A DNA stretch of 30,442 bases. Origin: Nemertoderma westbladi (Eukaryota; Xenacoelomorpha; Nemertodermatida; Nemertodermatidae). Made by a program: the position numbers and the translations under genes. The notes below the pieces were generated by a model. It was not told the DNA's origin. It saw only the letters and a program-made list of their open reading frames with translations, and did no database searches. Positions within the stretch are counted from its first letter, which is position 1. Each line of letters opens with the position of its first letter. The stretch lies in the NCBI GenBank assembly GCA_032718475.1, contig JAUCBJ010000612.1, positions 1 to 30,442 on the forward strand. The letters run 5' to 3'. Positions 20,012 to 29,681 of the stretch are shown here, piece by piece.

Positions 20012-20543
20012 CTCTTTATTATCCTAAAAACAATTTAAAATTAATATGAATATTGTTATATATAATCAAAAAATTCATAAGCTATTCAACACAAATAAAA
20101 TATTATATCTAAACTTTAATTGATTTAATATTTTCAGAATGAGCTCGATTGAATCAGTTGAGCTCTTTATATATATTTCAAGTTTCTACTTATACCAATC
20201 ATAAATAACTGTTATATTGGAAACCAATATCATAAATAAAGTTGCTTTTACAACTGAATTCTTTATAATAAAATCAAGTGTAAACCAAGATGTACATAAT
20301 GCGTTTTTATTTTTATTAATAAAGTAGGTTTTACATGCTAATGTTTTGTTATAATATCAGGTGTAAACTCATGCATTTACATGCGAATGTTTTATACCTA
20401 ATCACATGCTCACATTAAATATAAACTATCACCAATATTTACTCAATAAAGTCACCTTTACATGCAAATACTTTATAATAATCATGCTTTGTGTTAAAAA
20501 GTTACCTTTACTAGTCAGTGTGAAACTGAAAAAAAGTCTCTAG
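20012..20543. promoter_or_regulatory. Intergenic repeats between polB and the NLS protein gene
   Basis: No gene. From about 20230 to 20520 a degenerate 60-70-bp motif recurs about four times: ATAAAGT followed by TTTACATGC, then a T-rich TTTATAATA part and GTGTAAAC. It lies upstream of polB and downstream of the next leftward gene. Possible transcription-factor array, polyadenylation zone or replication element. Confidence 0.4.
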
Positions 20544-21599
20544 TTAATAATAAATCAATCTGGATACTGCTTTTACATGTTCCTTGTTGTAATCTGCTAC
20601 CTCTTCACTGGCTTTTGTAACTTTTCTTTTCTTTGTAGGTATAGAATCATTTTTGGGATTGGAAGATGTTCGAGACGTAGATCTGTACTTTCTATCACTC
20701 GATGTCTCTTCGATGTATGTCTTTGGATTAAATGTGGATGAAACTGCTTCTGGAAATGGAATATTAACCTTAACCTTCCAAGTTGGTTGATGTAGAATCG
20801 CGAAACTGTCTGCTATATCAGTTGATGAAACCTTTTCCATCATATCGTTGAGAAACTCTATATGTTGTATGTCTTTATCGTAATGTAACTGCAAATATTT
20901 GCTTTCTTTGTCTGTAATAATTACTTTGTTTTCTTGTACATTTATTTTTACTTTAAGTCGGTCAGATCAAGCTTTATCGCTCATATCTAGCTCTGAAAAG
21001 ACACCTTCGTTACTAATTTCATAATTCCATTCATACCACAATGAATTTACTTCCGATGCTGTTAAGTTATACCCATTATAATACCTAAGACCTATAACGT
21101 CAGAATATCTAGCAGATATCTCCCATAGTCCCATATAAGCCGTTTCTTTATATTTGCTTACAAAACCAACAAAAGATGGGTTGGTTAAATTAACAACAGA
21201 ATACTGATTTATTATTTCGAGTGGTGGTGATAGACATTCTAATATTTTTGTCTTACTCTGAAGCAATAAATTAATGAGTGATTTGTTTAGAATTTGACAT
21301 TTGCCTCGCTTCTGAAGATATACATTTTCATAAATAACATAGGTGGAAATATTTAAATTCCCTCTTGTAAATTCTATATTAGGATAAATATTACCTCTTG
21401 AAACTGATGATTCCTTTTGTCGGGTGATTAATATTTCTAAGGACTCTAGAAGGTAGAGTGTATCCTGGTAAGAGAAGCACGTTGTTACATTGCTATCGCT
21501 TGAGTGAAATATAAAGTACTTGCTATAAACAATACTACAGGTGTATTTATTACATGTAAATTTCCAAGTATTGCTTAAACTTTTTTTAAGTAAATCCAT
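20544..21599 (-). pseudogene. Nuclear, possibly PC4-like DNA-binding protein (351 codons, one TGA)
   Basis: Leftward from ATG 21599 (MDLLKKSLSNTWKF); the upstream in-frame extension to 21773 is hydrophobic low-complexity and unlikely to be translated. The frame runs to 20544 with a single in-frame TGA at 20969-20967; sequence on both sides looks like the same protein. It contains three or four segments of similar outline, each a few strands followed by an amphipathic helix, e.g. SYQDTLYLLESLEILIT, LNKSLINLLLQSK and YNGYNLTASEVNSLW. The last resembles the G-x-x-LT-x-x-E/Q-W-x-x-L turn of PC4/p15 coactivators. The tail is Ser/Thr/Lys-rich with PTKKRKV, close to the SV40-type nuclear localisation signal. 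First gene inside the right TIR. A nuclear ssDNA- or promoter-binding role is inferred; the PC4 link is weak. Confidence 0.6.
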
Positions 21600-21665
21600 A
21601 ATTAGAATGAAAACTATTTTGAAAAATAAAACTAAATAAATGATTATTAGAATGTAAAACTTCGG

Positions 21666-21865
21666 TTTATATAAATTTATTGTAACATATGGTTGCTTTA
21701 TTGCAACAGAGTGACTTGCAGTGAAGAATATAGTAGTTATGTGTAACAAATGCAACGTGTACGGTAAAATCATCCTTCTAGGTTAATGGTTGATTTATTA
21801 CATCAGTGCGACTTGGAGAGTGGAATAGTAGTAATGTGTAACAGATGCAACGTGTACGGTAAAAT
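21666..21865 (-). promoter_or_regulatory. Promoter region of the leftward gene block: TATA box and duplicated upstream element
   Basis: On the minus strand TATATAAA (21673-21666) lies about 70 bp before ATG 21599. Upstream, a roughly 60-bp element is present twice (21711-21770 and 21808-21865), sharing ATGCAACGTGTACGGTAAAA exactly. Duplicated upstream elements next to a TATA box suggest an enhancer-like control region. Confidence 0.5.
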
Positions 21866-21971
21866 TGTACAATGCTAGCCTTATCATTCTAACTTATATT
21901 CAAACTTAGTTGACCAGTCACATATATACAATGATAAAAGAAATTGATTATTATTAATAGTTGAATTAATG

Positions 21972-21994
21972 CATTCTATGCTTAGCATAGAATG
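21972..21994. repeat. Perfect hairpin 1 (10-bp arms)
   Basis: CATTCTATGC and GCATAGAATG are separated by TTA. It lies inside the right TIR's inner edge, directly before a second perfect hairpin. Confidence 0.85.
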
Positions 21995-21997
21995 TTC

Positions 21998-22034
21998 CTA
22001 GTTCCTTAACATGATTATCATGTTAAGGAACTAG
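21998..22034. repeat. Perfect hairpin 2 (16-bp arms)
   Basis: CTAGTTCCTTAACATG and CATGTTAAGGAACTAG surround a 5-nt ATTAT loop. No counterpart is seen beside the left TIR. It could be a cruciform, a terminator or an inserted palindrome. Confidence 0.9.
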
Positions 22035-22083
22035 AAGCTATTTATAAACATCTGCTTCCAGTGTTGAAGATGAAGAATTCAAC

Positions 22084-22618
22084 GGCTATGGTATAACACA
22101 GATATTTGACGCCTTTTTCTCTCAAGGTTGGATGGAAGAGTGAGCGGTGAATTGTTGCGAATCATGACAGTCCCATGTTCGATCGCAGATGAATATTTTG
22201 TTATCTGAAAAAATTGCGAAATGAAGTTTAGTTACTGATGAAAAATTACGGATAGAAAGACACCTGGAATAAAAGATATGAAAATACTGGTTGGTGTAAA
22301 ATAGCGATTTGAAAAATAGTAGAAGTTACCTGACGCTAAGTGTAGACACCCGAGCACATGTAAAATAAAGGCTCGCGATTGGTTGGAAGGTGTAGAGAGG
22401 AAGTTCGTTGGGAGACTAATAACACCTCTAGCGGAATATGCGGGAACTTGAGAAGTTACCATGGTTACTGTTGAAATGCTGGCGTCTCATTGGATGAAAT
22501 AATAACGACCACTGGTAACGGTTGAAATGGTGGCTTCTGATTGGAGGAAGGAGTAGAAAACATGGTAATGCTGGGCTATGGGTGACCTTGGCCGGAGGGA
22601 CTATCTTCTTATACTACT
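22084..22618 (-). repeat. Right terminal inverted repeat of the Polinton
   Basis: Reverse-complement match to 2986-3613, without the 94-bp internal duplication of the left copy. It ends TTATACTACT at 22618. It keeps CCAAT elements on the minus strand. Divergence between the two TIRs is visible but modest (roughly one change per 15-20 bp by eye), so insertion is not very recent. Confidence 0.93.
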
Positions 22619-22635
22619 CCCCCCCCCCCCCCCCC
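22619..22635. repeat. Poly-C tract, right flank of the Polinton
   Basis: Seventeen C residues between the right TIR and a LINE fragment. They are the right-hand partner of the poly-C at 2968-2985 (target duplication) and also form the left side of a second poly-C pair around the LINE fragment. Confidence 0.8.
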
Positions 22636-23221
22636 AGGTGAGGACCTTCGAATACGTAAGGGAAAGGCATGGGCAGCCTTGAATAGGCTTTCCAGGATTT
22701 GGAAATCACCGAGAATTATTCGGAAACTTAAGGTCCGATTATTTAGAGCAGCAGTAGTTCCAGTACTCCTCTATGGGAGTCCATGCTGGGCTCTAACTGC
22801 CGAGGACACCAAATCTCTGGATGGCACATTCACAAGAATGCTACGCCGGGTTCATTGTGTCAAGTACAATGCACACATCTCCAACCAGACACTATATAAC
22901 ATTGGAGGTGTCTCATTGGTTCCCCCAAGCTTGACACTAGAACAAAATCGCCTCCACTTTGCAGGACATTGCTTTCGCCGTGAGGACCAGCCAGTGCATA
23001 ATCTTGTAGCCTTGGCAGCCTCATGGAGTGAATAAGCATGGTGGACAGCCCATGACTTTCTTGAGATGCATCTTAAAGGACACTGGCCTTGAAGATGTGG
23101 ATGATCTAGCAAATGTCATGGGTGATAGGGAGTTGTGGCGGTGCAATTTTGTCGACAAGTCAGCACAGCATTCTTAAAAATGCAGCTGCAATGCAGCATG
23201 CCGATACTAGTAGTAGTAGTA
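22636..23221 (+). mobile_element. 5'-truncated LINE tail: C-terminal part of a reverse transcriptase ORF
   Basis: From the first base after the poly-C the frame reads LRIRKGKAWAALNRL, then KVRLFRAAVVPVLLYGSPCW, RMLRRVHC, and LEQNRLHFAGHCFRR, the thumb and C-terminal region common to CR1/RTE-type ORF2 proteins. A frameshift near 23025 moves into a frame with GGQPMTFL ... LKDTGLEDVDDLANVMGDRELW, ending at TAA 23175-23177. The 3' end is a short (TAG)n run (about 23207-23220), then poly-C. Catalytic RT motifs are absent because of 5' truncation. Confidence 0.85.
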
Positions 23222-23238
23222 CCCCCCCCCCCCCCCCC
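23222..23238. repeat. Poly-C tract after the LINE tail
   Basis: Seventeen C residues directly after the (TAG)n end of the LINE fragment. With 22619-22635 it brackets the fragment as a direct repeat, as a target-site duplication would. Confidence 0.75.
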
Positions 23239-23620
23239 TCCCACTCAATTCAGGGCATCTTGTTACCACTTATTCAATTATTGTTTCTATACCAATAATT
23301 GTTTCACACAACAAGCCTATTTATTATATCTATGTGAGTAATTTGTGCTGTATATATAATATATTTCATATTATAATCATATCATAATATATACATGATA
23401 TTATTTATATGATGTTCTATGTTAAATTGTACTTTGTACTACCATAGTATACTATGAGGAGTAGAGCAAATCACCTGTGGGCCGCTGCTTGCAACAGCAA
23501 GAGAGATGGATGATACCTGTAAGCAAAAGCAATTAGTCAGTCGGCCGAAGCCGGAGGCTATCATTTATTTGGAACTACGATGATCATATAGAGATCTTCC
23601 CTATTAATTTGTTTAGCTCC
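23239..23620. other. AT-rich spacer, no gene seen
   Basis: Contains short AT palindromic stretches (around 23350-23420) and no coding sequence I can support. Confidence 0.5.
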
Positions 23621-23769
23621 ACTGTTCTCGCTGGGGAAGAAGATCTATAACTTTTCTCCAAAAATCAGAGGGTACATACTAAAAGATAAAACAACCTGAA
23701 ATGACCTAAACAAGAATGAAACAACCTGAACCAAGCTCACTTAAGACGAAACAACCTGAACCAAGGGTA

Positions 23770-24290
23770 ATGGTGAAAAATATCGAGACTTGAATAATAT
23801 CGAGAGTAAAAATAACGAGAGTAAAAATATCGAGAGTAAAAATAACGAGTGTTGAAAATTAACGTGATTAAAAAATATCGAGAGTAAAAATAACACGAGA
23901 TGAAAAATATCGAAAATAACGAGTGTTGAAAAATATCGAGTGTTGAAAAATATCGAGAGTAAAAATATCGAGTGTTGAAAAATATCGAGAGTAAAAATAT
24001 CGAGTGTTGAAAAATATCGAGAGTAAAAATATCGAGTGTTGAAAAATATCGAGAGTAAAAATATCGAGTGTTGAAAAATAACGAGTGTTGAAAAATATCG
24101 AGAGTAAAATTATCGAGTGTTGAAAAATATCGAGTGTTGAAAAATATCGAGATTAAAAATATCGAGAGTAAAAATATCGAGTGTTGAAAAATATCGAGAG
24201 TAAAAATATCGAGTGTTGAAAAACATCGAGAGTAAAAATATCGAGTGTTGAAAAATATCGAGTGTTGAAAAATATCGAGAGTAAAAATAT
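23770..24290 (+). repeat. 15/17-bp satellite, left arm of a giant inverted repeat
   Basis: Alternating units AAAAATATCGAGAGT and AAAAATATCGAGTGTTG, about 30 in all. The right arm (24619-25096) is the same satellite in reverse complement. Open frames through it are repeat-driven and not genes. Confidence 0.9.
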
Positions 24291-24618
24291 TGCATTTTAC
24301 TTGAGCATTTTATTTAGAATTATGGAACAATATTGCAGTGCATGGGTTAAAACAGTGCAAGTGAATGGCATTATGTACAGTAATACACCTTGGGTACCCA
24401 TTTACCAGATTTATTATACTAGCTAGTTTTTGCTATTTTTTTAATAAATATTATAAAAGAAGAGCTAGCTATAAATTTTGATAAATATTATAAATATTGT
24501 TAAATATTATATTAGAACACGTACCTTATAAGCTACCAAATGTTGATAAATATTGTTGTTCTAGAACATTTTTAGTAAAAAAATTATCATACAACCCTTA
24601 TTTAAAAAAATTGTTACT
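24291..24618. other. Spacer (loop) of the inverted satellite
   Basis: About 328 bp of unique AT-rich DNA between the two satellite arms. An open frame of about 34 codons from the ATG near 24321 has no recognised features. I see nothing else. Confidence 0.5.
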
Positions 24619-25096
24619 ATCGATATTTTTACTCTCGATATTTTTCAACATTCTATATTTTTCAACACTCGATATTTTTACTCTCGATATTTTTCAACAC
24701 TCGATATTTTTCAACACTCGATATTTTTCAACACTCGATATTTTTCAACACTCGATATTTTTCAACACTCGATATTTTTACTCTCGATATTTTTCAACAC
24801 TCGATATTTTTACTCTCGATATTTTTCAACACTCGATATTTTTACTCTCGATATTTTTCAACACTCGATATTTTTACTCTCGATATTTTTCAACACTCGA
24901 TATTTTTACTCTCGATATTTTTACTCTCGATATTTTTCAACACTCGGTATTTTTACTCTCGATATTTTTACCCTCGATATTTTTACTCTCGATATTTTTT
25001 GAACTCTCGATATTATCGTTATTTTTCAACACTCGATGTTTTTACTCGCGTTATTTTTACTCTCGATATTTTTCATGTCTCGATATTTTTCAATAT
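24619..25096 (-). repeat. 15/17-bp satellite, right arm (inverted)
   Basis: Units of ACTCTCGATATTTTT and CAACACTCGATATTTTT, the reverse complement of the left arm. With it this could form a hairpin or cruciform of nearly 500 bp. Confidence 0.9.
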
Positions 25097-25330
25097 AACC
25101 GAACCAAGCTCATTTAAGACGAAACAACATGAACCAAACTCATTTAAGACGAAACAACCTGAACCAAGCTCACTTAAGACGAAACAACCTGAACCAAGCT
25201 CATTTAAGACGAAACAACCTGAACCAAGCTCATTTATGCACAAAATACTGCACATCTGGCAGACTTAGATCCTCGACAGGCACATGAACTTAGATCCTAG
25301 ACATGAACTTAGATTCTAAGTCCAATTTTT

Positions 25331-26752
25331 TAAATTAGGCAGCAGCTTATATTTGGCCATAACTTCGCGAGTTTAAATCGTAGGAAACCAGCTTTTGGGC
25401 TCATTCTGTTTGGAATATAACGATTTTATTCAAATCCACCTCCAATTTTATAATTTTGTTATTTTCTCATGCTGTGAAAAAAATACACCTTTTCCAAAAT
25501 TATGTTTCAACATTCGAGGTTTTGCACTCTAATACAGCAATCATTGATGGTTTCAAAAATATATGGGTTAAAGCTTTTTATTTAGTGGCATTACAATAAT
25601 TACATCGCAAATGCATCAAAATCGTTGTTTTTCAGAAAATGTTTATGTTAAATCATTTAAATGTTTATTTAATAAGACGTGTTGATTGGAAACCTATTAC
25701 ATTTATGGTTGCAGAAGAGAAGGTCCATTGTGGTTGGAAATACTTTTATTATTATTGTTGGATGTCATGTAAAAGTGTGTATAATTAATACAATATTGGA
25801 TATTATTACAAAACATAAGATTTTGTTGTTTTCTTATATACCATCACATTATTTTGATAACTTGGCATAGATATTTACAGACACAGCACTATTTACAACT
25901 GCACGGTATCTGTATCTAATGTACACCATAACCCTTCCTTCTAACCATAACCATTAATCATTAGAACCGCCTTCGTCTGTAGATTCCGAATCGGAAAACC
26001 GTTTCAAATTCCACCAATAACTTCCGGAGATATAAAAATTCTGAGGTGTGAATTTTGTGGCAGAAATCGCTATAATCCTAATGTTTTTTTACTCAATTCT
26101 AGAATATTAATTATGCATAATGAAGAAACAAGATGTAGAGTTTTAAACCCTCAGCTAAATAATAATTAATATTCTAGAATAAAGACAAAAAACATCAGAA
26201 TTATAATAATTTATGTCTCAAAATTTGCACATTAGTATTTTGATAATATCTTTGCCACATCGCTGCTAATGTCCAATGGGTTCCCTTATGTTATTTGGTT
26301 ACTTACAAATTACACAATTACACTACGCCTACGTAAAACTAAAACCAATATAAAATGTAATTACCCTATGTACAATTTTCCTGAGAGGGAGACAATAAAG
26401 ACTCAACGATAAAGATGTAACATGTGCAGTACAATCTATAAAACGTAATTACACTACGTACAACTTTACCGAGAGCGTGACAATGCCCGATTCAAAAATA
26501 AAGAAATATACGCACAGAACAATTACAGTATAAAATATATATATAGTAAATAATTAATAAACTAATAACTTACTGTAGGACTATAATAATATATAATATA
26601 CATACACCCCGAAAAGGGGTCATGAATTTGTAGTTGGCACAAAGAATAAACAATGAATTTAACAATAAGCAAACTGGCATAAGTGAAACCGAAAGAAAAG
26701 CACAGAATTAAATAACAGAAACAGGCAAAAACTGTTAATGTGTTTATCATCG
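25331..26752. other. Inter-repeat DNA, no gene; one imperfect palindrome
   Basis: No coding sequence is supported. At 26071-26112 and 26164-26206 two arms are near-perfect reverse complements around a shared TTCTAGAATATTAATT core, giving a hairpin of about 42-bp arms with a 51-bp loop, possibly a MITE-like remnant. Near 26300-26480 a segment with AAAACGTAATTACACTACG-like words is loosely duplicated. Confidence 0.5.
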
Positions 26753-26902
26753 ACTGCTCTCGCCGGGGAAGAAGATCTATGAACTTTTCTCCAAAAATCA
26801 GAGGGTACAAACTAAAAGATAAAAGAACCTGAAAAGACCTAAACAAGAATGAAATAACCTGAACCAAGCTCATTTATGCACAAAATACTGCAAATCTGGC
26901 AG
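26753..26902 (+). repeat. Composite repeat, copy 2 (head and tail)
   Basis: Shares the head GGGGAAGAAGATCTAT ... CCAAAAATCAGAGGGTACA, one 30-bp unit, and the tail CATTTATGCACAAAATACTG with copy 1, then passes into the 38-bp array. An open frame on the opposite strand across the head is repeat-derived. Confidence 0.75.
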
Positions 26903-27916
26903 GACATCTAGACATGAACTTATATCCTAGACACGAAGTTAGAACCCAAGTGCGAACTTAGATCCTAGACACGAAGTTAGAACCCAAGTGCGTACTTAGA
27001 TCCTAGACACGAAGTTAGAACCCAAGTGCAAACTTAGATCCTAGACACGAAGTTAGAACCCAAGTGCGAACTTAGATCCTAGACACGAAGTTAGAACCCA
27101 AGTGCGAACTTAGATCCTAGACATGAAGTTAGAACCCAAGTGCGTACTTAGATCCTAGACACGAAGTTAGAACCCAAGTGCGAACTTAGATCCTCGACAC
27201 GAAGTTAGAACCCAAGTGCGAACTTAGATCCTAGACACGAAGTTAGAACCCAAGTGCGAACTTAGATCCTAGACATGAAGTTAGAACCCAAGTGCGTACT
27301 TAGATCCTATACACGAAGTTAGAACCCAAGTGCGTACTTAGATCCTAGACACGAAGTTAGAACCCAAGTGCGTACTTAGATCCTAGACACGAAGTTAAAA
27401 CCCAAGTGCGAACTTAGATCCTAGACACGAAGTTAGAACCCAAGTGCGAACTTAGATCCTAGACACGAAGTTAGAACCCAAGTGCGTACTTAGATCCTAG
27501 ACACGAAGTTAGAACCCAAGTGCGTACTTAGATCCTAGACACGAAGTTAGAACCCAAGTGCGTACTTAGACCCTGACACGAAGTTAGAACCCAAGTGCGT
27601 ACTTAGATACTAGACACGAGGTTAGAACCCAAGTGCGTACTTAGATCCTAGACACGAAGTTAGAACCCAAGTGCGTACTTAGATCCTCGACACGAAGTTA
27701 GAACCCAAGTGCGAACTTAGATCCTAGACAAGAAGTTAGAACCCAAGTGCGTACTTAGATCCTAGACACGAAGTTAGAACCCAAGTGCGTACTTAGATCC
27801 TAGACACGAAGTTAGAACCCAAGTGCGAACTTAGATCCTAGACACGAAGTTAGAACCCAAGTGCGTACTTAGATCATAGACACGAAGTTAGAACCCAAGT
27901 GCGTACTTGGACCCTG
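26903..27916 (+). repeat. 38-bp satellite array, first block (about 26 units)
   Basis: The unit contains ACGAAGTTAGAACCCAAGTG and TACTTAGATCCTAGAC; the main variable site is GCGTACTT versus GCGAACTT. Units are highly similar. The block is cut at 27916 by a solo LTR and resumes at 29090. Confidence 0.95.
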
Positions 27917-29089
27917 TGTTCGCGCTTTCAGACCTTTAGCAGTTTAACCTGCCAAATTTAGATGTCTTCTAGATTATAAATCGACTTTAGCATATGACGA
28001 GTATTTGATACACTACATTAGCCGAAGCCAGTCTATGCGCGACCATTCACCCGCTGGATATACCCGGGAGACTGGATTCGGAAGCCTTGACCTTATTGCG
28101 GTGTAGGCCTACTGTATTATTCGACTGATCGTTAATATATAATCTCTGACCAATATTATTCACTTTCGGGAAATATTAACAGTTCCTTTAGGACGTGGCG
28201 CTCTAAATATGTAAACAGAGTTATGACTTACACTAGACACAACGGGATGGCTATGGATTCACGTATAAAGCGCATTCTTTAGGAGATGCTTCGTTATCAG
28301 TCACAATCATGCACACTACCGCACAATGCTGCACACCGATCTGCCGACCTTCACTAATTTTAGTCACATATAAAGAGAACAACCACTGACTCATGTAGTG
28401 CCTATGAAATAGCATTAGATTCACTCCAAAACCAATATAATGTAAGTCGCAATTGTTATATGTAACCGGTCTCTCTAACCTTCAGTATATCAAGAAGATT
28501 GGGGTTTCTGATTATTGATCGATATTATCCCAATATAATAATATTCCATCAACTGATATAATTAATAACCGACAGTAAATAGCAGTAAAAATGCGGTGTT
28601 TTGATTGTTTTGTTTGATTAGGTATGAATTGTTTAGTTTGATAACGGTTATACGTTCTATGATCAAGCCTACTAATGTTTTGCTAAAGCCTGAAAACACA
28701 GATATTCCAAAGCCGGTCTTCTGGCTGAGGACAAAATACACCAACTGACTCAATTGCATGAGTTTCTGTATACAATCTCCAACACAGAGTCAAAAAACGC
28801 TCTGATTGGTCGACCGAACAAAGAAAAAACAGAGAACAAAGGAAAAGCTCCACGTGTACAGAGCAGCTGTTAGTCATCGTCATAGTAACTACACTGTGTC
28901 AAGAGGATTTTAGCTTATTGCGACATAAAATTGCTAGTTATGTCCGCTAAAGTACACATACAGAAGAAATGGCTTTTTATGTCCACTAAAACACCGGTAC
29001 AGTAAGGAAACGGCTTTTTATGTCCGTTAAACCAACTACAGAGTACTTTGCGGGGAAAATAACCAGCTAATTCCGCAAAAGCTTTTACA
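27917..29089. mobile_element. Solo LTR of a retrotransposon inside the 38-bp satellite
   Basis: The 1,173-bp insert starts TGTTCGCG and ends CTTTTACA (TG...CA, with TGT/ACA termini) and is flanked by CCCTG at 27912-27916 and 29090-29094, a 5-bp target duplication. CCCTG is part of a variant satellite unit (ACCCTGACACG near 27571), so the empty site is recognisable. A TATA-like GTATAAAGCG lies at about 28263. A motif TTTTATGTCC(A/G)(C/T)TAAA recurs three times near 28937-29025. There is no internal coding region, so I call a solo LTR; strand is not settled. Confidence 0.7.
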
Positions 29090-29600
29090 CCCTGACACGA
29101 AGTTAGAACCCAAGTGCGTACCTAGATCCTAGACACGAAGTTAGAACCCAAGTGCGTACTTAGATCCTAGACACGAAGTTAGAACCCAAGTGCGAACTTC
29201 GATTCTAGACACGAAGTTAGAACCCAAGTGCGAACTTAGATCCTAGACAAGAAGTTAGAACCCAAGTGCGTACTTAGATCCTAGACACGACGTTAGAACC
29301 CAAGTGCGAACTTAGATCCTAGACACGAAGTTAGAACCCAAGTGCGTACTTAGATCCTAGACACGAAGTTAGAACCCAAGTGCGTACTTAGATCCTATAC
29401 ACGAAGTTAGAACCCAAGTGCGTACTTAGATCCTAGACACGACGTTAGAACCCAAGTGCATACTTAGATCCTAGACACGAAGTTAGAACCCAAGTGCGAA
29501 CTTAGATCCTAGACACTAAGGTAGAACCCAAGTGCGAACTTAGATCCTAGACACTAAGTTAGAACCCAAGTGCGAACTTAGAGCCTAGATGTGAACCTAG
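29090..29600 (+). repeat. 38-bp satellite array, second block (about 13 units)
   Basis: Same unit and orientation as 26903-27916, continuing after the solo LTR. It ends with degenerate half units (GTGAACCTAGATCCTAGACA) near 29590-29610. Confidence 0.93.
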
Positions 29601-29681
29601 ATCCTAGACAGGTACATCAAGTTAAATCTTACATCAGTTTAACCCTATTACCACTGGGGTGTTTTGACCATTAGCACCACT

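Larger units (their letters stand above)
2986..22618. mobile_element. Maverick/Polinton DNA transposon, degraded, about 19.6 kb
   Basis: The boundaries come from long inverted repeats beginning AGTAGTATAA and, at the right end, finishing TTATACTACT. The length is in the usual 15-25 kb range. Internal genes include protein-primed DNA polymerase B, retroviral-type integrase, packaging ATPase, a pX-like protein and virion-type proteins, the diagnostic Polinton set. Left-half genes run rightward and right-half genes leftward. Many are interrupted by stops or frameshifts, and the middle is disrupted by a LINE that carries a hammerhead-ribozyme repeat. Major capsid and protease genes are not recognisable. 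Confidence 0.95.
23621..25330 (+). repeat. Composite repeat, copy 1
   Basis: Begins with a head sequence (GGGGAAGAAGATCTAT, then TTTTCTCCAAAAATCAGAGG) that recurs at 26753. Then come 30-bp units containing GAAACAACCTGAACCAAGCT (23690-23766 and 25099-25235), an inverted satellite between them, the tail CATTTATGCACAAAATACTG and a few units related to the 38-bp satellite (25262-25320). Confidence 0.75.

Noticed and set aside
21600-21773. N-terminal hydrophobic extension of the NLS protein (start at 21773) as a signal peptide
   Set aside because: The extension lies across the TATA box and upstream repeats, and the protein has a nuclear signal; ATG 21599 is the better start.
22852-23112. 86-aa open frame on the minus strand
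   Set aside because: Antisense to the LINE RT C-terminal fragment, which is recognisable on the plus strand.
24497-25117. 206-aa open frame rich in LDIF/RYFSTLDIF repeats, and its counterpart on the minus strand at 24110-24295
   Set aside because: It is the translation of the 15/17-bp satellite; the frame stays open only because the units lack stops. No non-repeat protein character.
26562-26873. 103-aa hydrophobic open frame on the minus strand, membrane-protein-like
   Set aside because: It overlaps the head of the composite repeat and is built from AT-rich low-complexity sequence; nothing supports translation.
26903-29600. CRISPR-like regular array
   Set aside because: The 38-bp units are adjacent near-identical copies without variable spacers, in eukaryotic DNA: a satellite.
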